From positions 8,265,679 to 8,329,678 of the forward strand of contig OZ026608.1 of the NCBI GenBank assembly GCA_964020085.1: a stretch of 64,000 bases of DNA, written 5' to 3'. This DNA comes from Micromussa lordhowensis. Its lineage: Eukaryota; Cnidaria; Anthozoa; Scleractinia; Lobophylliidae. The notes under the pieces were generated by a model. That model searched no databases and had not been told where the DNA came from. It worked only from the letters and a program-made list of their open reading frames with translations. This document shows positions 1 through 14,531 of this stretch, one piece after another; positions within the stretch are counted from its first letter, which is position 1, and the number at the start of each line of letters is the position of its first letter. The translations under genes were made by a program, and so were the position numbers.

Positions 1-404
1 TCGCGCGAAGTTGACATGACTACCCTTGGAAATCATGCACGGCGGTCATACATGACATGATTACCCGTGACCTTGACATGATTATTGTATAATCTGCAGT
101 CATGACGTCACGAGCGCTGATTTCGAAAATTCACTGTAGGCTTTCGGCCGATCAGAAAAGAGTTAGAGAGTTGAATGTATAATAACACGTATTATCTTTA
201 ACACACGGCTCAATTTTCTGACAACTTTAAATTCTGTATGGATTTCCTTCAAGAATTTTTAAAGCTTTTGTTCAAAACTAAATAACAGTAATAACTTTAT
301 TAACGTATCAAATTGCTTAAGCCGAGGGATAATAACCCTCTACTAATAGAGGACACCTACCTAGAAAAGAAATTAAAAAACCGAGGAATAATTTAAAATT
401 GGTC

Positions 405-690
405 TATTAATCATAAAAATTACAATTTCCTCGATTGTAATTGGTTTAAAAAAAGCTCCTATTTTCCATTAATTCACTTGCCAAGTTGTTATCGGACAGT
501 TTGTTATTGGACAGTTCAATAAGCCAATCACATTCAAAGCTGTAGTTGTTAGTTTTTTTAGAGTGAGATGAACAATTTTCTTCTCCTTTGTCAGTATCTT
601 AATGCAGATTGTCCCTTTCTTTCATAACTTGGCTATTCTTCTTTCCTCGGAAATTGTAATTTTTACGATTAATTGGTAACAAGACTTTGT

Positions 691-732
<42 letters not shown>

Positions 733-815
733 CGGACTCCCGCTGCGCGGTCGTCCGATTTTGTTATCACTTGTATGATTACAGACCGAATTGAACTCCA
801 CTCAGTCCTATTACC
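405..815. mobile_element. Hairpin element 1 (core 405-680, palindrome 675-815)
   Basis: The core is bordered by inverted repeats (TAAAAATTACAATTTCC on the left and its complement near 645-670). The adjoining palindrome has 20-bp perfect arms (AATTCGGTCTGTAATCATAC) around an apex that reads on the minus strand GGAC, GA, CCGC, GCA, GCGG, GA, GTCC (734-756). It lies left of HEATR1 exon 29. Confidence 0.75.
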
Positions 816-876
816 ATTACTTATAAATGTGTCTGGGATACATGTTCTATAACACATAACGTGTTACTGACCTTAC

Positions 877-3800
877 TGACGAACTCCTCACTGTCAAGAA
901 GCGAAGGAATGAGGCTTAGGGAATTGTATTTGAACTGTCTGAGATGTTTAGCCGAGTGGGCGTCCACGTCAAACAGAGGTGTCACAGCGAGAAAGCAACT
1001 GACACTCTTCCTAGTCATTCTGGGCTTGCGACGAACTGTAAAGTTGAGTCATACATGTAAGAATAAGGCCTTTATAAACTTAAATGAAAAAAGAACTGGT
1101 AAAAGCCAACTGTCTAAGTGATAACATAAATTTTGAACCAATGAGAAAAGGGCTTATCTACAGGAGAGCGCATGACTGAACATGACAAAACAATGGTAAA
1201 CAAAGTAAGACACCACTGCTAATGTCTATTCACTTGTAAAATGTTGTCAACGGGCATGGCGAAGTTTCGTCAAATTTGTCATGTTTGACAAAATTTCCAC
1301 AGTTTCCCAAATTTCGTCAAATCTGTCAATTTCGTCAACAACGTTTTGTAAAATCTACCATGTTCGATACTGCATGCATTTCTGGACATATTTCGGATTG
1401 ATGAATTAATGAAAGAAGGACTGACTTGGTTTTACCCAGTCAGTAAGCCTGTCCGTCTTGAAGGATCGACCAATGGATGGAGTGGTAGATGTGGTGGATA
1501 AGCCTTTTACCAGTGAAAACTAAAATACATGTACACCATGGTTAAAGGAACTAGAGCGGTTTTCAATTCAGTGTCGAAAGTAATCAGGTAATTACGTTAA
1601 TTTTGGTTTTGGTTTTACTGCGGTTTGAGATTGGCCGAGAAGCCGAATTGGTAAGTTTATTAGGCCATTTCCGAATTACCTTTAGCCTCTTTCTCAAAGT
1701 TAGTCTTGGTGTCCATCGTTTCATATGAAAATATGATTTCATTCACATGCAAATTAAACTCATTTTCATATGATGCACACCAGGTGCACACCAGGCCTCG
1801 CTTTAATAGAGAGGCTTAAGGGAACTCGACAATTAAATCAGCTACTGGTTTGGTTTTACGACACTCTAATCAGTAAGAAATTAAGTAAATCAACTTTTGT
1901 CACCTCGTACTACAAGACAGTATCTCTAAAGGTGTGCCTTACTAAAAACAAATTTATGATTTTCAGTGTCAAACAGCATCAGAACGGTTTGGTTTTGGTT
2001 TAATCACTTTAATCAGTAACAAATTAAGTAAATCAACTTTTGTCACCTCGTACTAAAAAACAGCATCTCCACAAGGTGTGCCTTACTGAAAATAAATTTC
2101 TGATTTTCAAAGACATCCAGCATCAGAAAGGTACTCAACTCATGTGATTTGTTTTTCTCAGAAGGATCTTTCCTTCAAACACGGGGAATACACATTTCAT
2201 CACACACTGGACTTGACATATTATGTACGGTTTCCACAGCTTGAACCAGTGGCAAGTAAAATAATGTACACAAACACCTTTGTACCTTCGGGTTTTTCAA
2301 GTGGTAGTTGATCAATGTACTGCAACAGTTTTAGCAGAGCCTCCACCTACAAACAACACAAACAACACAAACAGATTTTTACTACGCACGGTTACAATCA
2401 AGGTTTTCGAAAGTAGCTGGATGCCGGCGAAAATCACCAGCTTATTAATACGATCTCAGCTGACTACTCGACTGTGTTGTGCCTCTAACTCTTTAGAAAA
2501 GATTGACACTCAGCCAACGCAGCCCAGAGTTGGGTAATTGTTCTGGTGCGTGAGTATGCCATTTCCGAATTACCTTTAGCCTCTTTCTCAAAGCGAGTCT
2601 TGGTGCTCATCCTTTCATATGAAAATGAGATTTCATTCACATGCAAATTAAAGTCATTTTCATATGAATGGTTGTGCACCAGGCCTCGCTTTGAAAGGGA
2701 GGCTTTAGGTAACTCGGAAAGGGTCTATTTTTTCTCACCTTCAGGTTGTGCACGATTTTTTTTTTGGTGGGCAAAAGGGTTGTGCAAGGATTTTCTTTTT
2801 GTCATCAGAAAACAGGACCTGGATGGTAGAAAGCACTTACTCGATTTTTTCTCAACGGCTCCCCTTACACAGTTTTTTTAGCGGTTTCTACTGTGCAGGA
2901 ATTTATTATTTTTTTTAATTGCCCAACCCCCCTCCAAAAAATAATGATCGGTCCCTTAGTGTTGAAAGCTAGGTCTGTCGTGTTGTAATGGTTATTGTGT
3001 TACTAATTTTGGAGATGCTCTATTCCCCTAGTATAACTTTGTGTGTTTCATGTACATAAGGCAAGACCTCATTCCTAGGTATTTTGTCATTTTAAATTGG
3101 GACTGCTGGTGATTTACCTGAACATTTGCATCAAAGCTGTTGCAAAGACTTAAACAAAAGTCTGCTCCAAGTGGGTTTTTAACAACTGCGGTCTACAACA
3201 CAAGAAAACAAATGTCAAGTGATTAAAGTTTGCTTACTTAGCCCACGTTGAATCAAAGGAATTTTTACTTCTTTACTTTCAGGAGCCACTAGTGAAGTGC
3301 TGATTGGAAACTTTTTTCAGAGACCCCCTAGAGAAATGTTAATTGGGGAAGGGGGGTTGTGGTAATCACTGCTAACACTGCACATAATTTATGTAAAAAG
3401 GCATAAAACATGATCTCTTATTGGACAAAATGCATTACTTCCAAAACATTTTGGACGATTTTAATTTCGGACAAAAAATGTCCGAAAATAAAACCGTCCG
3501 AACTATTTACATTACATTATAAGATTTTTAAGTAGCTCCAAAGCTCTTAAACAAACTCTAGTTGAGACACTGCTTGAGATATAAAGCGGCTTGATAGAAT
3601 TTGTGTTATTTTCTCGTCACTGAATCTCCAAAAACCTTGAGGGTGCAGTAAAACTATCATTTTCACAGATGATTCAGTGTAATTCGTGTTTTGTAGGGTT
3701 TAATGTACTTTAACTACGTTTCAACACTTCTTTTCGAAATTTTTGTCCGAACTTGTCCGAAATGAGATAAAAAGTGTCCGAAATAAAACGTCCGAAATTT

Positions 3801-6800
3801 TAACGTCCGGATTTTTGGGCAAGTGATGTATAGTTTCAAGCGAAAGTTCTTCAAGAAGCTTCAGAAATTCACAAAAATACACGGTTTACATAAAAACGCA
3901 GTCATACTAAAACCAACCTGGTTCTCATCAGGAGTTGCCTGACCATGAACAATGTGTTTCTCCAGTAAGAGAATCACAGCCGTGTGAAGGAACTGGGTCG
4001 AGCCGACAGTGCAGATGAGATGTGTGAACAGCGGCAGCTGGCGGTGCTCTGGAATATGAGGTGATGCGTCTACAAACACTCTTATCAACATGGCCACAAT
4101 GTCATCGAGTGAAACGGAGTCCTTTTTAGTCAGCTGTGGTAACTGTTGTCTCTCACCTGCCTAAAATGGAACAATCACTTCAGACTCGAAGAAAGGATGT
4201 TTACATACATTGTAAACGCTGCCTGCTTTAAAGAGTTCAATCATGGCAATTTGAGTTATTTTGGCTGCGTACAAAATCGCCTTTATAGTGCAACTACTCT
4301 AACCACCCGACAAAATTCTCTACAAATTTAACAAATGAAAATCGTGGAGTGAGGTTAACACTAGCTTTCTAACAAATTATCCAAAATGACCACAGATCTG
4401 TTACCTTTGAGATGTAGCTTGATTACAAAGTTCATTTGTTGGAAAACTATTGTCAACCTCCGCGATTTTTATTTGATAAATATGTGGAACTTTTTGTCGG
4501 GTGGTCGCACTGTAAGTTGAAGGAAACCTGAAAATAGTGTGTTAAGATAGAGGAACACCAATAAAGGAACAAGGATGGATAAGGTTGGAGAAGATTAACA
4601 CGGATTACAAACGACAAAATTATAAAATTAAGGCTAAACTTTTTAAGTGGCGGAAACCGTGACGTGGCCCCTTTAAGGATTCTGTTTTCATTTTGTGTTC
4701 TCATCAGTATGTGTAATTTTGGAGTCAAGGTGGCTTGCTACAGTTTTAATGGAGTCGGAGAAACGAGCCCCACTTTTAACTTTCGCAATAAGTTCCATGA
4801 TGATTTTCCTTTCTATAATAATTAATACTATTTGCTACAGTCAGTTAAGAATTATTGGACAAGGTTGAGCATAATATCGTGATTTGTCAGTGGCGAGCAG
4901 ATCGATTATTTGCCGAAGACGAAGGCTGAGGCAAATAATTGATCTGCGAGACACTGACAAATCACGATATTTCTGCGATAACCGAGTTCAATAATTGTTT
5001 TATCATTCGATCACCAAGTTTGTTTTCAGATTTAAATCATTCTCCGAGAGCTCACAGAAAGGATCTGCCATTTTTCACACAAGGGCGTGGTTTCAATTAT
5101 GCATGAGCAGAATATTACATGTACGTGTAGCAAAACAAATTTAGACGCTGTTACGCATGTGCAGACCATTATTTGTAGGCAGTTATTTTGCAGGTCACGT
5201 GGTGGGCTCTTGTCCAATGAAAAAGAAGGAAAAAATGCATCGAATGATAATAAACAATAATTCGCGAGACTTGACCAGAGGAAAAGTGTAGTATGCTATT
5301 TCATCTTGGATAAGGCCTTGGAAAAACTATGAAGTCAGCTAAAATACGAGGATGGAGCCATTAAGCTTTACCAATCTCGTTAATTGTGGTAACAGCTAAA
5401 CGGATGGGCTTTTTAACATAGTGTTGAGACACTACTAAGAGAGTTTCTTTTACAAGCTTCTCCTGTGTCTGCTTTCCACCATCATAATTATCATGATGTG
5501 TAAGGACAGAAAATTGAGAATATTCACATACTTGAATCAAGGCTGGAATTACTGTGTCCAATGTTTTAGTAATGACTCCAAAACTGTAACTGTCGTCTTG
5601 ACGTACAACACTGGCTCCCATGAAAGTGAATATCGACATCACGTTGTGTAACACCTTTTCCTAGAATAGAGGAAAAAAACAAACATATAATCTACACGTA
5701 ATTACAACTGTCTGTCAAAGCCCTTTGATATTCACAACAACCCAATGAAGGAAGGAAGATGGTTGGAGGGGGTATTCCAGATTAAGAAAACCGGTCAAAA
5801 AGCTCTAGGGAAAATCACAATTACCTTAAAATTCAGCTGTAACAAGATAAAACACAAATCAAGATTGCAATTTGTCGACAGAATATTAAACACTAAAAAT
5901 GCAGTCTAATTATAGAAAGGTGGCTATCATGGGGAGGTAGGGTATTTGGGGGATACAACATTTTTATATTTAAAAAAATGCTTACTGTAGCATAGAAGTA
6001 CTTAACACAATCAAACTATTCCAACAAAACAGAAACAAAACAGAACAGAGACCAACGACGCGGAGTACGGATCAGGGTTCGTAAACTTGTACAATACAAA
6101 ATGGGGTTTGTATGCACCACTCATCAGTCGTTGATTAACTAGCCGTTGTAGAAGATTATTTTGGTAGTTTGGGACGTACTTTAGTGGCCATTGCCATTGT
6201 GGAGAGGGGACCGTTGTAGAGAGGTTAAAATTAGAGTGAATATATGGACCGTCCTCTGGGGGAGGTAAAAGGTGGCCTTTGTTAAGAGGTGGCCGTTGTA
6301 AGGAATTGGCCGTCAGTGGAGGATGGACTGTAACAATATTTATAAATACAAAACAAGTGCTATAGCGGCGGACTTACAAGTAGAAAAACACGTAATTCTT
6401 CAGGAGATTTAAGATGCTACAATCTACGATCAGAGTAAATTTTTGTCTGTGATTTGGCGTGTTACATTTATTTGGAATCAGAAATGATGTTACATGAACA
6501 TAGTAAAACCTACCGGGAAGAGTTTAGCTGCTGTGGCAACTATTTGGCATGCTACATTCATTTAGAATCAGAGATAAAGTTACATGTGCAGCGTAAAACT
6601 TACCGGGAAGAGCTTAGCTGCTGTAGCAACTATTTGGCATGTTACATTTATTTGGAATCAGAAATGATGTTAAATGTGCAGCGTAAAACTTACCGGGAAG
6701 AGCTTAGCTGCTGTAGCAACTATTTGGCATGTTACATTTCTTTGGAATCAGAAATGATGTTAAATGTGCAACGTAAAACTTACCGGGAAGAGCTTGGCTG

Positions 6801-9800
6801 CTGTGGCAAGCAGTAGCAGAGCTTGGTTGTGTGTCTGTGGGCTTTCTGATGACCTTATACACTGAACTACCAACTCCACATCAAACTGATCCTCGGCAAT
6901 AAGATCTACAATCAAAGAAACAAGAGGTTCCAACACGTGTCACCACCAATCCTTCTAGACAGAAGTATATTACTTACAAAAAATTTCGGAACGTTAGAAT
7001 TCCGGACGTTTAATTTTCGTACAATTTTTTCTCATTACGGACAAATTTTGGACAAAAATTTCGAACACTTTGCTTGAACATAACTAAATTTAAATTTACG
7101 TCTACAATACGCGACTTATACTGAAACAACGTCTGTGAAAATGATAGTTTAACTGTACCCTCAAAGTTTTAGTGACACACCGACGAGAAAATAACACAAA
7201 TTCTTCGTATCTCAAGCAGTGTATCACCTAGAGTTCGCTCCATAAAGAAAACTAAGAACTTTGGAATTACTTGAAGTCTTATAATCTACTGTAAATACCG
7301 TAAACTGCCGCTTTAAAGACCTAGGCTTATACGACTTCGTAATGCGTTTTGAATAGACTTATAAGCGAATAAAAAAAACTGTTTTACCTACAGCTTTGTT
7401 GTCCAAAATACGGTTTTTTTAAACTGGTTTTAATTAACCTTTAAAACATCATAATAAATGCACTTCACTTCATTTTAAACTGGAGGAGGCCTTATAAACG
7501 GGGATGCTTGTAATCGGAAGTAATATTTTGTTCACTGGTAGATGGGCCAATAACAAACGCACTTGTATAGAGTGGTTTTCAATTACGTGCCGTAAAACCA
7601 AAAACTAAAGTAATCACTCTAGCCAATCACAGAGGACACAGACAATCCAGTCAACCAATCAAAACTCGAGGTAGCAACATGTAGCCGACACGAAGCGCGG
7701 GAAAACTTGTGCAAATGGTCAAAATTGGTTTCGGTTTTACTTCTGAATGGATGAAAATTATGTACGCAGAGATGCAAAACCAATTGCTTTTCGACACTCA
7801 GTGAAAATCGTTCTTACTAGAAAAACATTATTTATTAACCAAACAGAGAACTAGTATCTTAAATTCTCCTGTTTGTTATTATTTTATATCAGCCTTCAAT
7901 CATTTTCTGGTCCTGCGAGGGCTGATTTAGACAGTGAAACTTTAACACATGTCACCAACTTATGACAAGTCAATGACAAATATTGTTTTATTTAAATCAA
8001 AAATCTCGTAGGATTTTCAACTTGTTTTAAAATTTTATGAGAATAAGTGTAGCATGAGACACTGTTATTTTATGATGAAAGGCGCTCCTGATGTTGTCTT
8101 CATGTAAAGCACACGGTTCAGAAAATCACATGCAAGTGCTGTTCCCTCTAAATTGGCCCTAACACTGTTGAAGACTTAAATCCCCCTTTGAACACCACCT
8201 TTTTTAGCGAGTATTGCAATCCTGCTCAAACTTTTCTCTAACCTGACTTATAAATCTCTGTACATTGTGAGGTCCTGCACGCATTATGTAAGTACTGAAA
8301 CCAACCTGAAGGAGCAAGGCTGTTGTTTGGAGAAAGTCTGTGACAAATATTGTTGATGAGAGCAAACACAAGCTGCATGATATACTCAGATGCTGTCTGG
8401 CTGTGATCCAGTTCTATACACCTGATAGATGAAAAAAGAGTAATTTTTCACTGGCTGAGTGAAATGAAACAAGTGAAAAATGTTTTCCTCGCACACCGCT
8501 GGAGCCTGGGTGTAGGTTATGTGACCTGTGGGGTGGGGAGTTGTTTCTGTTGCGTTGGCCATTGCCGACGTTCACGCCAGCTCGCCCGAGGATTTTAAGC
8601 TTTTACACAATGCCAGTATAATGTACAACCCTTGAACTTTTTTCGTTATTTCCAGTCTTTAACGCAACGCTAGTTGTCTTACCTTTGATTTCACAATATA
8701 GACGTGGCGGCAGACAGCTTGACATGGCTACCAGCGGTGTGCGAGGAACATCGTTAACCTTTTAGGTCTGTACGTTTGATAGTGTATCATTATTCTCATA
8801 ATTAATTGAGAGAGAAAAATCCATCGCACTTGTGACTAAAATAATTGTATTTAATTCCTCTCTTAAAGAGTGCCAGTGCTCTACAAGGGAACAAGGGAAA
8901 GCTGGGAGACTTAGTTGGCTTAAAATCCACCTTGGGTTATAGACGGATCTGGCTGTGTTTACATCCATTCATTTGCGAGGTTACAATTGTAGATACTCCC
9001 ATGCAACCAGTTGCGTGTGGCAAACTGCGCAATTGTGACCCTCCCAATTGAATCATCACATGGTGGCGACAAGAATGTAAACACATTAGCCCGAATTTCA
9101 AATTCATGTGTCTGTCCGCATATTGACAATAAAAATTAGCCAATGAGCGTGCAAGAATTTCTGCAGTTATCGTAAAATCTTAACTTGATGATAATTCAGA
9201 GCTCATTTCAAGTTCAATGCCCTTGAAACTCAAAAAAAAAAAAAAATGATTTACTAGTTAGCAATTTGTTGTTGTAACAAAGTGACCAATATTTGTACTC
9301 AGCCACAAGTTCTCACGGGAACACTTGTCATTCATCTAGTAAATGACTCACTATCATCCCATGGTACCATCCTGTGGCTTGCAAGTACAATAATTTGTAC
9401 ATGTACTTGACCACATTTCCAAACACCGAGAAGAGAGTTGAAAACACGATGCGTAGCAGAGTATTTTTGACAAACTTCTAGGTGTTTGGAAATGTGGTTA
9501 AACAATGTCTCTCTGTTTCGTGTTTGATACATCTTCTCAATAGAACCTAAAACTAAGGAGAAAACGGAGAAATAAAATCGTAAAAATCTATGCTAACTAA
9601 ATAACAATTATTCCATGAGCCCGAGTTGGATATGCAGTGATAAAATAACCAACGACCAACGAGCGCGTAGCGCGAGTTGGTTATAATCACTTCATATCCA
9701 ACAAGGCGAATGGAATAATTGTTTTAGTAAATTCTCAAACCGGGTTTTGCTGCCGATTTTTATTTCGGCCATTATAGAGGGCTGAAGTTGAAAACTTCGT

Positions 9801-11583
9801 GCGGAAAATATTTAAACTTCCATATGATGCAAAACTACGACTATTGGCTCTTATTATTCAACAAATTGCAACACTATCCAAATATGGTCATGATGCTCTC
9901 GATATCTGTCATCCGTAGGTAACAGATATCCGGCGGTATACGTAGCTTCGTACGTGGGAAGAAAAAGTGAAGTGAGAAAATGTCGACAGAGAGATTTAAA
10001 AATGTTAGGCTGTTTTGTTATCAATTTGTTGAATAATAAAACAATTATCCTGCTCAATCTCGCGGAATATCATCTGATTTTAGCCGACGAGGCCGTAGGC
10101 CGAGTCGGCTAAGTATCAGACGATATTCCGCGCGATTTTGCAGGATAATTGTTAAATAGTCGGAGTTTTTTAGCCAATCAAAAAGCTAGAAATGCAATAG
10201 TTGGAGCTGAGAATTTACTAAGATCAGATATCCAAACACCGTCATAGTCATGATTAATTCCTTTGTAAAAACTTGATGAAATGTACCTTGCAAGGGTAGC
10301 AAACAGAGTTGGCAATAGTCTGTGAGGTGCATCGATGTTGATCTTATGTTGCAACAGCTCAAGAATGACCGTCACTTTGTGCAAGTGATGTGTTTCTTCA
10401 TTGTCAAAGTCATCTTCATGAACTTGCTGTGCCCTTCCAAAAACAAGAATCACAGCAGTTAAAATGGCCAGACGTCAAATTAAACGTAAAGCCGCTACAG
10501 AAATGGGAGATATAGTGACAATGCACACTGTCATAATTATACTTTTAAGACAAGGCTCTATCTACATGTAATTTTGACTGATTTGACATCAACATCATAA
10601 CTTTACAAATGCGCATGCATGCATACAACTGCATAACTTGTTTATTGAACAGTAATCAAAGTAATCAACTACATGTACATGTTATAAACAATTAGAAAAT
10701 AACCCAAAGCAAATACGCACGCTGATTGGTTTAAAACCGTGTTTCTATTAAACAATTAGATTATGAGCTCGAGATTTCTATCGCGTGATAGTTGACGAGG
10801 GCGCAGCCCGAGTCAACTATCGCGCATAGAAATCGAGAGCGAATAATCTAATTGTTTTAGTATAAATCTACTAGTCGTTCAAAACTTTCATCTAAATCCG
10901 CTTCATGGGCACTTCGAAAACACAAAGAACCGGCCCCGAGCGCCTGCTCCTACGCTTCTCACCATCTATCACCGAATAGAACGTGAGTAGCGTAGCCAAT
11001 CAGAGAACAGCATTCGTGATAGAACGCTAGTAGATTTATACTAAAACTCGATAGAAACACAGAACTAGCACGAGCTGTTGACGAAATTATGGCGCGAACA
11101 AAGAGAATTTTCATTTTGATGATCGAAGTAAACAAGTTGTTTTCCTTTTTCTTTGCCATGGTATTTTCTAAAAGAAATAGAAAACAGTCATGTTCTCCGT
11201 GTTCCTATCGAGTTATAGAAACACTCGTGAAAGTTTGGGAGAGCTCGAAAAAGCTGTGGATACACTCGCCTGCGGCTCGTGTTCCCATAGCATTTCTCGT
11301 TCTCCCAAACTTCCACTCGTGTTTCTATAACTCGATAGAAACACGGCACATGCCTTCTATTTCTTAATTATTGGATGAGGTTTTTGTGATATCATGAATA
11401 ATCAAGGTCGAGGTAGGGGTTACCAGCCGAAGCTGAAAAAAAAAAACCATGACCCAGCTCCTTTGATGCACAGTGTAATCTCAGAACCACTCACCTCTTT
11501 ACTTTCTTCTTCTTTGGTTCATTATTGTTTCTCGCATTTAATTTAAAGATCTCTTCGGCAATCAAGTCTGCTGTTAAACTAAG
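877..11583 (-). CDS. HEATR1: HEATR1 exons 21-29
   Basis: Exons: 11583-11495, 10433-10287, 8421-8306, 6905-6784, 5660-5532, 4160-3918, 3192-3118, 2346-2286, 1035-877. Exon 21 ends in a lysine cluster (EPKKKKVKR) that looks like a nuclear localisation signal and matches the basic stretch of the human protein at this place. Exon 26 carries RVFVDASPHIPEHRQLPL and exon 29 FDVDAHSAKHLRQFKYNSLS. Exon 29 ends in phase 1 at GTAAGG (complement of 871-876); the next exon is off the window. No further coding exon was recognised in 1-876. Confidence 0.93.
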
Positions 11584-14463
11584 CTGCAAGGGTGAAAGTA
11601 TTGAAGTTACAATTTCAATATGGGGCACTCTGAAGGCTTTCCTATCTTTGTTTTCCATCTTTGTTTCCTATTTGTTTTGTTCAGTTCAACAATGTTCTTT
11701 GGCATCATACAATTATGTGTTGCAGACATTTTATTACATATAATAATTTATTATAGACATACATGGAGGGGAAATACGCCACTTGGCTGTTTACAAGTGC
11801 ATACAGTTTGGCTAAATAACAAAATAAAAATTACATGCTGGCTTGAAGAGATGATTTTTTTCCTCAATCACATTGTTTTTAGAACTCAAAAACAAAATTC
11901 ATATCTTTGAGCTGCCATATCTTCTATATCCTTCACAGAGTCACTAAATCCTGCTCTCTTAATTTTGATGTACATGGTGAATATATATTCACCTTGTACA
12001 TCAAAATTAAAAAATTTTTATGCATGCCATATGGCATGCATAAAAATTATGAATTGTTCATGAAAGGCATTTTATCAATTGAAAATAAAACGCAAATTTA
12101 ATCCCAAGCACATGTACATACAAGAAAGTCTTTCAGTGTATGTGAAACCACACTGCATGCACAGATAAATAGTGAGTGCATTACATGCCCTGAACTTTTT
12201 AATATAACCCAGCGTACATCACACAAAACATTAACCAATTAATTCAAATCTTCTAACCTCCAGTAAAGAATTCTTGACTGCATTTCCTATAATAACATCT
12301 TTTGTTTCTAGCAGAGAGTCTACAAGAATCTTAAACAGATGCTGTTTCACCTCCTCTGTTGGGATTGCTTGGAAGAACCTATTTGAAATCTGAGAGATCA
12401 CAAACATGATTATTAATTCCATTGAAAATCAGGATTTGTACTCATTGAAGCTTTTAAAATTCCATGACTTTTCTGCAATCTATGACCTTTTTGATGACCT
12501 AAGTTCAGCAGTTTTTCTCATACTAGTATCTAAACAATCATTTATTTAACATATTTTCCAGCATTACAGTGTATAATGCATAAAATGCTTGTGTCTATTT
12601 CTACTGAAATTAAAGGCTGTTGCTGACTCATCTGTTACATGTATTTTTTCAAACTTTTCATCTTTTTTGCCTTTTATATGTTCCAAAAGCATAATTCTTT
12701 TCCATGACTTTCTAAGACTTTCACTTAAATTCCATGACTTTCCAGGCCTGGAAATTGAAATGACCCATACATGTACGAACCCTGAAGATGTTCATGTACT
12801 CAGCAACAGTGAAGGAGCTTGTGTAATTTTTGATGAGTGACACGATAACCATTCACAACTAGCCACAATACAACTATTGAGGGTTTCTATTTCCAAGGTG
12901 TAAAGCTGTATTTTCTCCTCACCTGGCCAAGTGCAGTCATGATCGGGGCTGGGTGTCCAGGACAGACAGCTGTTCTCAGCGACAAAACTCTCAAAAGCAA
13001 TTTCCAACATAAAGAATCAATTTGTAGCATTGCAACTGTAGCTGGGCTGTACTTTTGCATGATCAGTTGCAGTAGCACACTCTCATCTTCATCTATAAAG
13101 TGGGCCACACTATCCTTGCGCCTGTCTAAGAGCTGTTCAAGCACTGGTAGAATGGTCTGAAGCATATCCTGCATAAAAGGGACAGACATTCTAAGTTGAT
13201 AAGATCTATGATCTGCCCTGTGACAAGCAACACGAGATAAACCAACAACTGTTCAAGGCAGTAACATTTCCAAAGAACTTTTGCAAATTCAACCTAGAAG
13301 ATTAAGGTTACTGTATACCATTAAATACAGTCATGTAGAGGTGTCTCGTGTTTAAGCAATAAAGCACATCCAGTTTAAACTGTAAAAAATATGGAGCGAT
13401 CCTACAAAAACTGCTCTCGGAGAAAACATATTTCAAAACAAATTTGCAGACAGTTCTTTGTTGTTCATTTGTCAAACTACACATGTAGCTACTGTCCAAA
13501 TCTGAGAGCAAACAAAAAATTCCCTTTGACTTGTGCATGTAGCTTTCAAAAGGTGATTCAGGTGCTCAGAATAACTCTAGAGGTCGTGAAAAATTCGAGA
13601 ATACAGTTTATTGCAAAATTCTTGGTATAGTTTGATAGCCAGCTTTATACATGTAAGCTTTTATTAATTTGATACAGGGGTTTACAATGTAGGTATCTAC
13701 AATTTAAACTGGAAGTACTACATCACTTGAACATGACAAACCATTGAAGGTCTAGAAGTAATGTGATTATAATAATGAACAGCACTTACATGTACATTGT
13801 ACATGTATTTCAAGACTATCATCAAATACAATCAGTATGCCATTTTACATCGCTCGCATTTGTAGACAAGAAAAGGTTATTTATTATTGCAATTTATCAT
13901 ACATCAAGCAAATCCAGTTACCTGAGTATACTCATAGCCCTCTTGTGCTCTCCCAACTCCCTATACATGTACATGTATGTATCCCTAAGAATGAACTATT
14001 TTTCAGTGAATGCCTGCTGGCATTATTATGCACAACCCATACACTGTACCTGTGTAACAACACTCCTCAGAGATGACAGTATGATTCTTCTGAGAAAGGA
14101 TGGTGTTTCACTGGATACCACATACTGTAACAGGAAGTTCAATGTGTTCTTGACAATCTTCAAGTTCGCAGATGGCATGGCATTATGCATACCATGTGAC
14201 ATAAGAGGTGCAAAAAATTCACCAAAAACTCTGTTCCAGATCAGACCAAAAAGGAAAAAAACAAATTCAAGTTAAAATTAGTAGATGTGAAATGTTATTA
14301 AAAGTGTTCTATTATACGCTAAACATTTCTGATGCAGTTTTTTTACACCCTAATGACAACCTTTTTACAGGGCTGTTGATAAGGGTCATTACCAATAGCA
14401 CCTGCTACAGCTGACTATGTTAGATGGGCCCTTGATGTTATAGGTGAACTTGCGTGTTCATGT

Positions 14464-14531
<68 letters not shown>

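Noticed and set aside
6454..6816. 120-codon plus-strand frame with four repeated peptides
   Set aside because: It is the complement of the 90-bp array that repeats HEATR1 exon 24's end; the open frame follows from a period divisible by three.
12589..12840. 83-codon plus-strand frame in HEATR1 intron 19
   Set aside because: Lies in a dispersed TTCCATGACTTT repeat and shows no protein family.
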